Source: Punctularia strigosozonata HHB-11173 SS5
Lineage: Eukaryota; Basidiomycota; Agaricomycetes; Corticiales; Punctulariaceae
Reading direction: 5' to 3'
NCBI RefSeq assembly: GCF_000264995.1
Contig: NW_006767446.1
Location: 636,479-669,738 of the forward strand
Length of the DNA: 33,260 nt
A program made the translations under genes and the position numbers. Below the pieces are notes generated by a model. The model saw nothing but the letters and a program-made list of their open reading frames with translations. It was not told where the DNA came from and made no database searches. This document shows positions 19,849-31,112 of the stretch, piece after piece. Within the stretch, counting starts at the first letter, position 1. Each line of letters opens with the position of its first letter.

Positions 19849-21685
19849 TTAACGAGGTACAACTAAGACCTCCCGTGCCTCCAGAGCGCGCAAAAACGCA
19901 TCTCGCGCCTGAGCGAAGGTCCGATATCCCTTAAAGCTATTATTTGGACAACCGAGAACTTGGTGCGACGTGTCGGGCCTGATTCATGAAATCAGATGGA
20001 GTGGATTACGCAATACAGATGTATGAAGCTTACCAATCCCTCCAGATGCCCACATTGTAGCCGATCCTAACCGCGAAGTACTTTCCAGGACCATTTTGTT
20101 CGTCTGGTGGGGGTATGTGAAACTCGGTCACCTCAGGATACATGGAAGACAGAGTACGAGGAGTAGGGGCATCATCACGCGGAGCAGGGGGCACGGACAA
20201 CCGAGTATCGATCCTCGATGGAGTGTCAGCTGAGGAAGGAGCACTCGAGGATGTCGATACGTCAACAGAGGACAGGCCACATGCCGACAATGGTGCAGAT
20301 GATGGCGGCGGCAGCTCGTAGACGGAGTACGCTGGGGGAGGCGATTGGGGGGGCCGTTCTCGAGGAACAGGCGCGGCATTGAACACGTTCGAACGCTGCG
20401 GCGAATACCACCGTCCACGCATGGGGGTCCGAGGTCGATCTGGGAATGGGCCGGTTCGATTGGTAGAGGCGCCAGGATCCGTCGAAGGGACGGTGGGCCG
20501 GGGTGTCAAGTTCCAACCACGGGAATACGAATGAGACGACAGGCTATGGGGTGTATGGGTGTGGGCGGCATTGTTGATAATAGATGGCTGCCTCGCTGAG
20601 GCTGGGGTCGGAAGTCGCTCGTCAGGCGGTCTAACACCAAGCCGTCCGGCGCCGGCAACAAGCAGAGAATCGGCGGGAGGACCTGGGGACCCAGGAGGAG
20701 AAATGAGGGGAGGTGACGTAGTACCAGGCGAATCGCTTGGCTCGCGGCTTGTGGGTGACAAAACAGCATCGCCAGACGCCAACTCCATAAGACTGCGGGC
20801 ATCAGGGTCGTTTGCGTCCCATTCCCAGGACGGATGGATTTCGACGTGAGGTGGGAGCTGGTGTTGGGCGGGAGGATGCAACTGGGTGTGGATTGGATAA
20901 ATGGGGCCCTCGCTGCGCGGTGTCGACGAACGAGGTGTCTCCTCGCGACGAAACTTGGATTGGCGTCGGCCATGGGCGAATTCCCGACCTTGGCTGCAAG
21001 CAGTAGAGCTTGGGCGCTCGCCTCGGTATGCGGCGAAGGACATATCAGCACTGGAGGCCCCGTCGCTGGAGGATGTACGAACAGAGCCGTAGGTGGAACA
21101 AATCCCACGTCCCAACGGGGCGGAGGCGGCCAGATCCATCCTTCGATTGGTCCTAGAAGTACCTCTACCGCGGTGTACCGTGGCCACTAGAGATCCGCCA
21201 ACCTGTGGGCGCGGTGCTTGGGTGGCAGCGATGGTGGCCTCTGTCGATGCGCGACCGGCCACCGACAGATTGTGTAAAGCGGACGTCTCAGCAGGGGAGG
21301 GCGGGTAGTAAAGATCATCATCGGAATCGTACACCGGATTGCACGCGTTTTCTACGAGCGCGGCTAGTTTTTATATTCAGCAATGCGGTGCACAAAGAAC
21401 AATGAAAATATTCACTTTCAGCGAGTCCTACGATGACAGACTCCACGTCGAGATTCGGATTCTGGCCTTCACAGTGGTGAGTATGACAATCCATCGGATA
21501 CCAGAGCAATACGTACTATCCTCCAGAAATTCGAGCAGAGAGCCCACGTTGTGCACGCAATTTGTGCGTAGAGCCTCTAGGAGCTCTTGACGATCGCCTG
21601 GGCGGAGGTCGGCATACTGCTTCGCAGTCAATGGTGGTGTAACGGAATCAGCTCTGGAACTTACCCGCTTCTTCCTGTTCGTCAT
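19849..21685 (-). CDS. Pro/Ser-rich protein with C-terminal RNase H1 N-terminal-like domain, 559 aa
   Basis: Four exons on the minus strand are 21685-21517, 21466-21416, 21363-20034 and 19978-19849. Introns of 50, 52 and 55 nt keep phase, and TAA is at 19849-19851. The N-terminus (about residues 1-80) is MTNRKKRVSSRAD, then YADLRPGDRQELLEALRTNC and an acidic DSDDDLYYPPSP. A long disordered Pro/Ser/Arg-rich middle of about 400 residues follows. The C-terminal ~60 residues read KYFAVRIGYNVGIWRDW, then LGCPNNSFKGYRTFAQARDA. This is a good match to the RNase H1 N-terminal / viroplasmin fold (V..G...GI...W......V.G.....FK.F....A). No nuclease domain is present. The gene faces the 239-aa gene tail to tail, 176 bp apart. 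An RNA-DNA-hybrid-related role is inferred only from the fold. Confidence 0.8.
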
Positions 21686-23224
21686 GCGGGAGGGCTGGTG
21701 GACGACGACAACTGCAGAGAGCTTGGGGAACAACGGGATTAAAGAGAAGAAATGTGAGACCGGTGATCGGAAAAGAAGTATCCGGGTCCCCGTGAAAGAA
21801 GCATGTCACGACGATGTGAAGACAATGTGAAGGACAAGGTGAAGGATGCGTGATGGAAGGGCAGCGGCCTTCTTCATCATATCCGACCTGTTCCGGTGAC
21901 ATACAAAACGAACCCATCCCGCCACGCGTGCGCAATGCAAGCGTCCAATTGACGTTGTAGCTCAGAATCAGGTCCTTCGAAAGGTACGCCCGCGATCGAT
22001 CAACACAAGGCCTCAGCGCCGTAGTGTACTGACACAGCAGTCTCATTGCCGTCGAGTGTGCATGGCCGAGGAGGAAAACTGACCGAGTTGGATGGCGAGG
22101 CCCATATTTCACAGCACAAGAACTCAGACGGTAGTGAAACGTTTGTGGATGGGCAGAGGGTATTCCGCCCATGTTGTGGCTTCTATAGTAACTATCAGCT
22201 GAGACAACTTGGCTCATTGATCATACGTACTTGCGCCGCGGATAAGGAGAAGAAATGCGGCTTTCATGAATCCTCGTGTCTAGAAGCGCCCCAGTGATGT
22301 CGACGCCGCAACTTTGGATCGAAGTCAGGTCGCCGACTTTGCGACTATCCGCTCGACCACCGCGCCCAGTCGCGCGAAGCGAGCCGTGAGTCGGGGCATA
22401 CTGTATTAGGCATGCTGCCTTGATGCCGCATTCAACGTCCGAGTGTCGGAGTGCCATAATATTAGACTCCGAATCCACTGCCCTTCGGCATATCACGTGT
22501 TTTGCGACTAGCCGCATGATCCGCGACTTGGGACGTGACATGCGGCTACTTGGACATCACTGAAGCGCCCAGACGTCCCCCCTACTGTTGTGTCTAGGTG
22601 ATGTCGTCTGAGCTGGTCAGCGATCCCGTAGTCAGATTGACTTGCTTGTACCAACTTGAGAATGCTCGCCCCCATGTTCGCTGTCCGGCCATGGGTTGAC
22701 CATTCAGTGACTGCGAATATTGGACAGTCTGGAACGAGTTGCCAGCGGCGACGATTCCACGTAGACAGAGACGCAAATTTGGCGGAGGAGCTCATCAAAT
22801 GTCGCAAGTGGGAAGGTATGATGCAGGGTTGTCCGTGGATGGACCGATGTTTTCTGACGTTTCTAGACTGCAAGTAAACTCCCACGGTCAGAAACAGGCT
22901 TCTCCACGGATATTCGTAAACAACCCTGGGATGATCGGTTCTGTGCTCATCCTTTGTGATCGCAACCATGCCCCAAAGCGTCTCAAGATGGGGCAATGTG
23001 AGAAGTGGTATAGGTCATAGTCAGAATAAGATAACATGGATAATCGTACAGTATGAAATAATGATACGGTGTAAAACGAGATTACATATGAGGAAGTCCC
23101 CGCCTTGGTCCAGGATTTGCGCGAAGAAAGGCTGAGCGCACCTACATAAAGACGAAAACAAGTTGAGATGGGCAAACGACAGAAGGTCGGTAGACGTACA
23201 AACCAAGAGCCCGGATGAAGCTAG
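21686..23224. other. 1.5-kb gap without a supported gene
   Basis: Minus-strand ORFs of 189 and 162 codons (21648-22217, 22508-22996) lack recognisable motifs and do not join into a convincing chain. A weak tRNA-like stretch on the minus strand (about 22295-22366) has an A-box-like TGGTCGAGCGG and a TTCGATCC element but does not fold properly. Otherwise I see nothing. Confidence 0.4.
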
Positions 23225-23700
23225 TTAGGCAGTAACTCGAGTTCTTCTCCCCTTTTGCCCATGATCACACAGAGTCTGAAATTGGCGAGTGATAAGACCC
23301 CGGAGATAGGCGTTCAACAAGTCAAGGCAGGCCTCCCAAGCCATGAGACCAATTTGGTCAGGGTCAGCACATCTCTGGCAACACGCCGTGATCGCGCCTT
23401 GCTGGTTACGTCGTAGTGGGCGAAGATCATGTCGATTTTCTTCTTTTCGGCCTCCTTGTGAGGGAGGTTGGTTATAATATCCGAAACGGGCTGTTCACAG
23501 AATGGGAGACGGTCTAGAAAGTGAAGCGACCTCGTCGCACTTGGTGCTGCTGGAATTGTCCCAGCCGCGCAATGGAGTTCCCATAATCTCCTGAACGTAC
23601 GAGCAACATCGATTGCAGCGGAATAGGGCTTACGATGTATGAGCAGTGAGGGGTAGAAGACAAGGGATGTGTTACATCCATCCATTGCTGGAGGAGACAT
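23225..23700 (-). CDS. Small two-exon protein, unknown function, 146 aa
   Basis: ATG at 23700 begins MSPPAMDGCNTSLVFYPSLL. Exon 1 (23700-23410) includes AAIDVARTFRRLWELHCAAG and NLPHKEAEKKKIDMIFAHYD. A 35-nt GT..AG intron (23375-23409) joins in phase 0 to exon 2, with DQIGLMAWEACLDLLNAYLR and a basic end GQKGRRTRVTA, stop at 23225-23227. Without the intron the frame closes shortly after. The protein is mostly helical and amphipathic. I do not recognise a family. It lies within the KDZ element between the RNase H1-domain genes and the transposase. Confidence 0.5.
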
Positions 23701-25414
23701 GCATTCCTCGCTAACTACTTATAGTGTTTATAACTTTACGGACATCTGGTGAGGCTCATACACCCACAGTGTACATCGTTCACTCGCGGTAACCGACGGC
23801 AATCGGAAATACTCGAAACGCAGGGCATATATATGCGTCCGAAATGTCGGTGGATGTGAGATGTGCCTACGACGACCTACACGATCATCTAGGCCATACT
23901 TACTTATGTGCTCTGTCGTTCCATGTCTACCTGGGTATTAAAGTATCTTCATGAGATTTGTGGTCTTGTCTATTGTTCAAGTTCCTGCGCAGATCGTTGC
24001 TATCGTCGAGGTTCCGGGTTGCGAACTACGCATGAAAGGCAGATCTGGGATTGATCGGTCGTCCGATCGCGGCCACTCACACACTAACACCTCTCAAATC
24101 CGGCAACTCCTTACACACTTCAAACTCATCTCCCAATGAGAAGATTATTATCAACCTTAGGGCACGGCTTGGCCGCTCCGTGCACACCAGCTGTCTGCGT
24201 CATTTTATTAGTCGGAGTTGCTTTGCGTATTCTAAGTCATATCAAACTTAGCAGACGGAAGCATAAAATGCCTTAAGCAGTTGGTATGCCGATCGGCAGC
24301 TGCGGTCTCCACGGCACGTGACAAGCCTCTGGCCCATCCCGCACGACCAAACAACCGCCACAGCGACGACGTTGGCTGACATCTCCGGCCCCTGCAATCA
24401 TATTCATCCTCGCTACCTCGTTACACATGCTCAGACCCCGCCAGAGATGCTGCTGTCATGCACGCTCATCGGTGGCGGTCACCGTCCGAACCACCATATT
24501 GGGTATCGAGACTCCCTTTCAGCAAGCAACCCGCGTGCTTCGAACGTACAGTAAGTCTTTCACCGTATATGCGTAATGAACCGACTTGATGTTACGATAG
24601 GATAATCACTGTCCTGTTTTTGGTCCTCATTCTGCATGATTTTTTCTTTCGATGGGGGTCTCGCGTGTCGCTCTCGGAGCACCTTAAACACGTATGTCCT
24701 GCATCACCCCATGTTATGAGTGCTGCCTATTGACGTATTTCTATCAGCATGCCCCGTACGTGTTAACAATTACATACTTCCGGTTGGTCCTCTTCTCCCA
24801 ATCATACCCGCTATATCTCGACTTCGCTCATAATCTTCCGTTGATGTTGGACAGGCATGACGCACGGGTTTGCTGGGACCATCCATCAAAACACTGGAGT
24901 GAATGATGCGGAACCATTACCGTTCCTCAGCTCGGACGGATGTGCGAGGCCAGGTGTGTTTGTGGTAGTAATGCAAACGGAATCGCTAATGAATCAGCTC
25001 AAATCAGGTATCCAGTTACATCATATTGACAGTGGTTTCCAGCTATATCAACTGGTCGGTGCACTGGCCCGCACGGCTTCTTTTCGACATCAAGCTCACT
25101 TCACCCTGCAGCGTAATCATACCGCCTTCCGACATGAGCAACTTCGTTGCCTCAGTCAATCATTCTAGGAGCTGATTACGCCCCGATGCCTTACGGTGGA
25201 TCCGACCACACCGCAAATTGAAGGAATAGGGCCCTGCCGACCGTGTCACTGTACGTCATTTCTGTTCATGTTTCACATCCAGACAGTAGGCTGCGATACT
25301 CTTCACATTACACGACACTGGCCGTGTTGTTTATCCTATATGTCTTCTCCTGTTGTTGCCGATTCTGACTTCTTTTATCCCCCACTGCTTTACCAGTCAG
25401 TGCTTTGTTTTGCC
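23701..25414. other. Region upstream of transposase, no firm gene
   Basis: Short plus-strand ORFs at 24318-24554 and 24857-25168 look spliceable (for example AG at about 24854 before MTHGFAGTIHQNTGV), but I could not assemble a family-supported gene. The final ~200 bp before 25415 should hold the transposase promoter. Confidence 0.4.
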
Positions 25415-28400
25415 ATGAAGAGGAAGCGCAACGTTCCGACCGTTGACGTCGTTGGCAACAACCTTGTGCGCCAGCTACATGTTGACCGTGATAATCGAGG
25501 ACGCACGACGCTTCGGTCCACTTCGTCAGTTGTAGCGCCTGTGAATATCTCTCTGCGGATGAACGGTGTGCCCCCATCGGAGACTGCGCAGGGTAAGGCA
25601 GGGTCATCCGAGCCAAAACCCACCGCTGCCAAATGCACCCCGGCACCGTCGACGGATAACAAGGCAACTGTCCCGAAGGCTACCAAAACTACCATCGGGG
25701 TATGTTCAGACACCAGTCGTGCCGGATATGATGTGGGATGTTAACTTAGTTCTACGTTAGTCACAAATCGCGACATGGATCCCTCACCGCAACGACTACT
25801 TGGATGCGCTCTTGGCCCATGAGGCACCCGGTCTCAAGCAAAATACGTTGAAATGTCAAACCGTCGTTCACAACGACGATGGGACCACCCGTGCGTGTGG
25901 CACGCCCAGTCCGACCATCAGATGCCGCGATTGCTTCAGCTGCCAGACCATCGAATGCGTCCAATGTTGTCTGCGACGCCATAAAGACTTGCCGTTTCAT
26001 CGTATCGAGGTACGCTGCGTCCAGGTTCCTGGAGTGCAACCTTTGATCCAGATATCAGCAATGGAACGGTCATTATTTCAAGCGTACCAGCCTTCATGGC
26101 TTAGGCTACAAGCTCCACCTCTGTCGTTTCGGTGCGAAATGTTCGAATTCTACGCCCGGCCCCCGGAACTTCGTCGTATTCCATACCAATGGTCACCATC
26201 GCCTGCGCCTCATCTACTGTGGGTGCGGCACACCCGTCAAGTCCGAGCAGCTTCTTCTATTTCGTCTGTTTCCTGCGACAACGGCTGAACCTCGGACGGC
26301 CTTCACGTTCGATTGTCTCAACACTTTTCACCTGCTCAATTTGCAAGGCAAGCTCACGTTGCACGATTACTATCAAGCTATGATTCGAATGACGGACAAC
26401 ATGGAACCTGCGCCTGGCATTGTACGTATTTCGCTAGGCCAAGATACTATACGGCTCATGCTCGCATTACAGTGGAGGTACCATGACGCCATCCTTGCCG
26501 TCCGTGAGTGGCGTCATTTGAAGATGCTCAAACGAGCCGGCAGGGGTAACGATCCGTCAGGAATACGAGGCACACCTGTCGGAGGACTTGCCGTGGAATG
26601 CCCCGCGTGTCCGCATCCCGGTCGCAATCTCCCAGACAACTGGGAGACGGATCTGCGCAGGTCGTACCTATCAGTTGTTACACAGCGCAAGTACTTATTA
26701 CTACATCAGATGGTTGTATACCCAGTTCATCGGGGTGGACGCTTGCTTTAAGCTGAAATTGAGGGATCGTGGCTTCCAAGACCCGGCTTTAGGCGATGGC
26801 TTGGCATATTTTGTTTCCGATGTGCAATATAAACACCACCTTAAAGAATGTAGTGATGGTGTCGAGGAGGTAAGACACGTCTCTTATGAGGCCAGGACCT
26901 TTGTTTAGCAAACGTACAGGATGTAGAACCCTGCGACGCGCATCATCATGCGGTCAGCCAGATGAACACTAAGAACAACAACAAGAAGGTGCTTGTGACC
27001 GGGCTCGGAGCAGTGGTGTGCGCGCGGCATTCTCTCATGAGGAAGAATGCGGTCGCCGATCTGACTAAAGGCGAGCGGTACGTTCTTCTCGTAACACCTA
27101 TGCACAGTTGTTGACGAAAGGTGCGACAGACAAGTCACGATGGACTACATCTTCTGGTCTACGCTGGCAGACTCGAATATATCGATGGTGGTAGCGTCGT
27201 ACGATATCGCTTGCTCCTGGTCTATTCACTTGATGGATCGACTACGACGAAATTACGCAGACAAACTGGTTCAGAAGTTCTCCAGGATTGGGTTCATCTT
27301 CATGGTGCCGAAGGTACATCTTCCCAGTCATGGAAAGAAATGCCGACGGTTATACGACTTTCAACACCAGCCGCATGTCGGTCGCACACACGGAGAAACT
27401 ATAGAGCAGCAGTGGGCTCATCTAGGCGGGGTGGCGACCAGTACCGTCGAGATGGCTCCGGAAGGTCGGCGTTCTGCCCTCGAGGATCACATGGGTAATT
27501 GGAACCACGTCATGAAGATCAATATGGGTACGGCTACCAGTTCTCATGATAGACGCATTCACTGAGGCTTCTGATGGGGTAGGCAAAAATATGTTTTGGT
27601 CACTGACAGAAGCCCTGAACCAAAGCGTCAAGCATCGTCAACTTTACGAGGATTTGTCAAGCACCTTCGATGAAGGCACCATCCAGAGGTGGACGGGCCT
27701 CATCCACGCGTTTGAACGGGACAAAAAGGCAGGGAAGGATCCATATGCCGAACCCGAGCAATGTATGTGCTGTCGATGTCCTCGCTGATTCATTGGTGGA
27801 GGTTGACGTCCGTTTCACAGCGCAGACATATGATCAGATCCGGAAACGACTCGAAGACGAGGAGAAGGCGACTGAAAAAGATTCAGAATCGGATGGCTCA
27901 ACGTTGCAACATGATTTCTCACCATCGGAGTACGTTCAGCGCGCTCTAAAGCTCCTCGATAGACAGTATGTCACCCCCACGGCCCCATCATTCGAGTACA
28001 GTGAGCTAAGTTCCATTCAGGCGCGCCATGACACGCGACATAGCGACACAGCAAGCAGAGCACCATTGCACCACGGCCGATTTGCAACGGAAGCGTGAGG
28101 TGTTCCGAAGCGATGTCAGGAGTCTCACAAAGGTTGCCGTCCTATTCATGCCGTGCCTTGCTCTGGCTTCGGAGGATGAAGAGGTTTTGCCATCTACATC
28201 TAGAAGTATCGTCCATCTTCCATCCTCCCTGGTCGCCGCGGGCCTTCCGCTGTCGGGCTGCGTGTCGGGTATTGTTCGCGCCGAAGAACAGATGCGTACT
28301 GCGGAGGCGGCGGACGCCCTCGAAGCTCTCTGTAGAATGAGACGCTCGTATATGGGGCTGATCCACAAGTACAAGGTTAATGTCTTCGGTTCAACGTCCG

Positions 28401-29167
28401 CCAATACTCGTTCCCGGGCCGTTCTCAAGGGCGTGGGTCGCAAAATACATCTCTTGGCCCTGAAGTATCGCGATGCACGTTTGGCGCTTGTGGCTCTCAA
28501 CCCGAAGGGCTCGTGGCGCGATTTCCTACTCGAGCTTCGAGATGACGACATCCGCGGCCCTTATCCAGAGGAGGACGAAAGAGAAGGGCGTCGCGAAGAC
28601 TCCTGGATATGGCGATCACGAGGACGTCTAGTACGTCAGGTGCTGAAGCTTGATGGGTCTGTGGATGGCATGCGGCTCAGCGCCGAGGAGGAACTGGACG
28701 AGACCATGCTGTATATGTGGGCAGCTGCGCGCGCCCGCTTTCTCCGATGGCAGGAGGAAGTGCACCTCCTGGTCGAGGAGATGCGGCGGATCATCGCATT
28801 CCTTCATTGGCAGGCCGACTCATGGCTGTCCAAGCGTGGCTCTCGTCATGGAGTGGTCATCTCGTTCGCTGCCGATTGCTACGCTTCCAGACAGGCTGAT
28901 CAATGCCGTGCGCTCGCCGCCAGTTTCGTGCAGCGATGGGCACCACTACTGAAGAGGACGGGTCATGGAGAACCGTGGATCCACGAATATGTTTCGTCTT
29001 TGGAGAACACCTCACTTGAGGACAGGGACGAGGAGGCGGTTGATGAGGAACTGGTAGACGCAGAGGACGAGAATGAGGATGGGGACCAAGATGAGGACCA
29101 GGATGTGGGCCGCAAGAACGCTGTTTTGGACGCTACTGACTATTCCGTATATCTAACAACCGACTAG
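25415..29167 (+). CDS. KDZ-family transposase with CxC2 zinc cluster, ~1,100 aa
   Basis: Ten exons join in consistent phase: 25415-25699, 25761-26009, 26059-26421, 26473-26660, 26710-26869, 26920-27077, 27130-27527, 27553-27762, 27821-27965 and 28021-29167. The basic N-terminus (MKRKRNVP) is disordered. Exon 2 holds the CxC2 cluster: IRCRDCFSCQTIECVQCCLR then HKDLPFHRIE. The KDZ core follows: LGYKLHLCRFG, VVFHTNGHHRLRLIYCGCG, AFTFDCLNTFHLLNLQGKL and VREWRHLKMLKRAGRG with ECPACPHPGRNLP. Next come RWLYTQFIGVDACFKLK, VVCARHS (~res. 446-452), MVVASYDIACSW (~487-498), VPKVHLPSHGKKC (~527) and VGRTHGETIEQQW (~551). The C-terminal helical part has EALCRMRRSYMGLIHKYKVN, LRDDDIRGPYPEED and an acidic end. 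KDZ proteins are RNase H-fold DNA transposases, nuclear and cut-and-paste. All introns are 49-61 nt except one apparent 25-nt gap (27528-27552), which may instead be a frameshift. Confidence 0.95.
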
Positions 29168-30019
29168 AATGAGTATGGCGTAGCATTTCGCAATATGTAG
29201 CGAATGTGATTGATCGTTCAGTATCAATATACAGTCACGTGCGACGTGTGATATATATGTATGAGCGTGATGCCACGTATTTCTTGTCCTGAACCACGAC
29301 TTGCATCTGCTTTTAACTCGACTAACGGTGTCCGTTCCTCGTATGTGGATGGTGTTTGTGCAATAATGGATGTCCATGAGAGAATTCCTCGGTGCGTCCA
29401 GAGGTATCTCGTGTGTTGGGGGCTGCGCTAACTATTTCCCATCTGCTCAGTCGTCCGGCGATTCACGAGATGACGCTAGCCTCATCCAGTTTCAGCGGGC
29501 GCGGTTGCTATGTTCATGTGGTTGATTCGGTTATGCCACATCATGCAGTCGTGCTGGACGTTTGTCCGTGAAGTCGATTGGGCATCAATGTCCTACTCAA
29601 CAAACGCTCGTCATCAACGCAGCGCACATACTCAGTTATTCGTGCCTCGGACGCCGTACGGGGCTTGGAGTCGTGGCTGACGTAGCACCCAGGACTCGAG
29701 ACCACCGGTGTGTTCTTCATTGTTCGAAGTGCCTGCCCGATCTCATCAGGCTTGTTCGTTCTTCAGTCTTTGCAATAGGCTGTGAACCCCTCCCAATCAA
29801 TCATACTTCTCAGGTGTTCTGGTGAGCCATGACGATGTTCATTCCACTCCCTCGTACTAATCGTACACTCTTAGGTTGCTTGCCTGCATGATGCTATTCG
29901 CCATCGTCTGGCCATCTTTGACGACGCAACCCTTTCGCCGCTTTCTCAATGATGTTGCTATCGACAAGACCGCCCACCATCGTCAAGCCCCAACCATCCC
30001 TCGGGATGCAACCATTCCA
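29168..30019. other. 3' flank of transposase, no gene seen
   Basis: I see only short ORFs without family features. The transposase terminator should lie just after 29167 in AT-rich sequence (29160-29290). Confidence 0.4.
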
Positions 30020-30520
30020 CCATCAGGTCGTCGACGAATGGCCCTCGCCTAGACCATCCAGGACGTTGGTCCTCACCCAGGTGTAGCCTCCACGCCCCCG
30101 AGTTGTCGACTTGCGGGCACCTTGCCTCATACGATGTTCTATGGCATGACCCTTTCTATTCCGCATCATCAATGGAATCCTCGCCTGCTGCGAATACGCA
30201 GCATCGGTTGTCTCCGACAATTCCGAGGATAGTGCCACTTGCTCGGTTAATCCAAGGCATGTCGTCGACGTCACCACCGTCCACCGTTTTCAAGCCCCAC
30301 CTATCCTCTATTATCTCTTGACGCGGACGTGCCATCATCATGTCCTCCTCGCCCAGACCGTCCAGTATGTCGGGCCCTACTTCGGTGTCGCCTCCACGCT
30401 TCCGAGTACTCGGCTTGCGGGTACCTCGCTTTACACGATGTCCATGGCATGGCATTCTATGATTGCGTCATCGACGGAGCCGTCGCTGAGGATATCCGGC
30501 ATAGGCCATATCTACAGGAT
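30020..30520 (-). repeat. Tandem duplication, ~304-bp period, possibly coding on minus
   Basis: About 30030-30200 recurs at about 30335-30510; AGACC(A/G)TCCAG sits at 30051 and 30355. On the minus strand both copies read HRxxxGxRKxxTRxRGGxTxVxxxxLDGLGE, and the segment between reads DDMPWINRASGTILGIVGDN. This conserved minus-strand peptide suggests exons of a modular gene, as seen at 3442-4750. I could not place a start, stop or introns. A weaker third copy of the start of the unit appears near 30555. Confidence 0.5.
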
Positions 30521-30799
30521 ACGGGCACTTCGTCACTTTGCTAGCGGCCTGTCTCCGTCGCCCAGATTGTCGATCGTGGTCTCAACGTCTTGTTGCACAC
30601 CCCCGCTTGGCTTCGCCATGGTTAGTGTTATGTTCTCGCACCTGTCGTCAGCAAGTCGCTGATATGTCTCTAATGCAGTCTGATCATTCCCAGCTTTTCA
30701 GTTCGCCGTGCTGTAGTTATTGCGCGGTAACTTTCCTTGCCGCCCAACACTTCATCCATGTCCGCTGCCTCATGTACGGTGGACTGATTGCTGCTGGAT

Positions 30800-31112
30800 A
30801 TGCATGTACATAATGTTCCTCATACTCATCGGCGCAGTGTACGTTTGGGAACTAATTGTACAGGCTGGTGTCAAAAGTTATGTGGCCCGCGGTGTACAGG
30901 ATCGGCTGCAGATATTGCTCCCACCGTCTGCACATGCAACAATATACCAGTACTCGCTTCGGGTGTGTGTGTGCAGATATGTCTGTACAGGACGTACATG
31001 TACACGGACCAGTGCTGATAGCAGTAACATACAGCCGTGAAGTATGTGTTATTTGCATGATTATAGACACATGACACATTGATTATTATCAGCTCGGCTG
31101 TACACTGGCAAG
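30800..31112. repeat. TGTACA-rich right subterminal array of KDZ element
   Basis: TGTACA occurs at about 30804, 30857, 30894, 30983, 30999 and 31099, often as CTGTACAG or ATGTACA. It mirrors the cluster at 11782-12110 and is far above the one-in-4,096 chance rate. The site is palindromic, so orientation does not matter. Transposase binding is inferred. Confidence 0.7.
31056..31112 (-). repeat. Right terminal inverted repeat of KDZ element
   Basis: Read on the minus strand from 31112, the order is CTTGCCAGTGTACA, CTGATAAT, CAATGTGTCATGTGT and AATCATG, matching the left end at 11775-11830 with about three quarters identity by eye. Similarity fades outside this span. Confidence 0.6.

Larger units (their letters stand above)
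11775..31112 (+). mobile_element. Putative 19.3-kb KDZ transposon with cargo
   Basis: The segment is bounded by a pair of ~56-nt imperfect inverted repeats with clusters of TGTACA hexamers just inside. It contains a near-complete KDZ transposase next to the right end. Other genes inside are a 956-codon orphan, two RNase H1 N-terminal-domain genes and a 146-aa gene. The left end cuts the gag-like gene. KDZ elements of basidiomycetes are known to be large and to carry extra genes. The exact ends, any target duplication and the claim that these genes are true cargo are inferred. Confidence 0.55.

Noticed and set aside
22295-22366. tRNA-like sequence on minus strand
   Set aside because: It has an A-box-like TGGTCGAGCGG and part of a B box, but the D arm does not pair, the acceptor ends do not match and position 33 is not U. 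At most a tRNA-derived SINE fragment.
11775-31112. Starship-type element or TET/JBP cargo
   Set aside because: I found no DUF3435 tyrosine recombinase and no 2OG-dioxygenase HxD motif set in any frame I read, although TET/JBP genes are known companions of KDZ elements.
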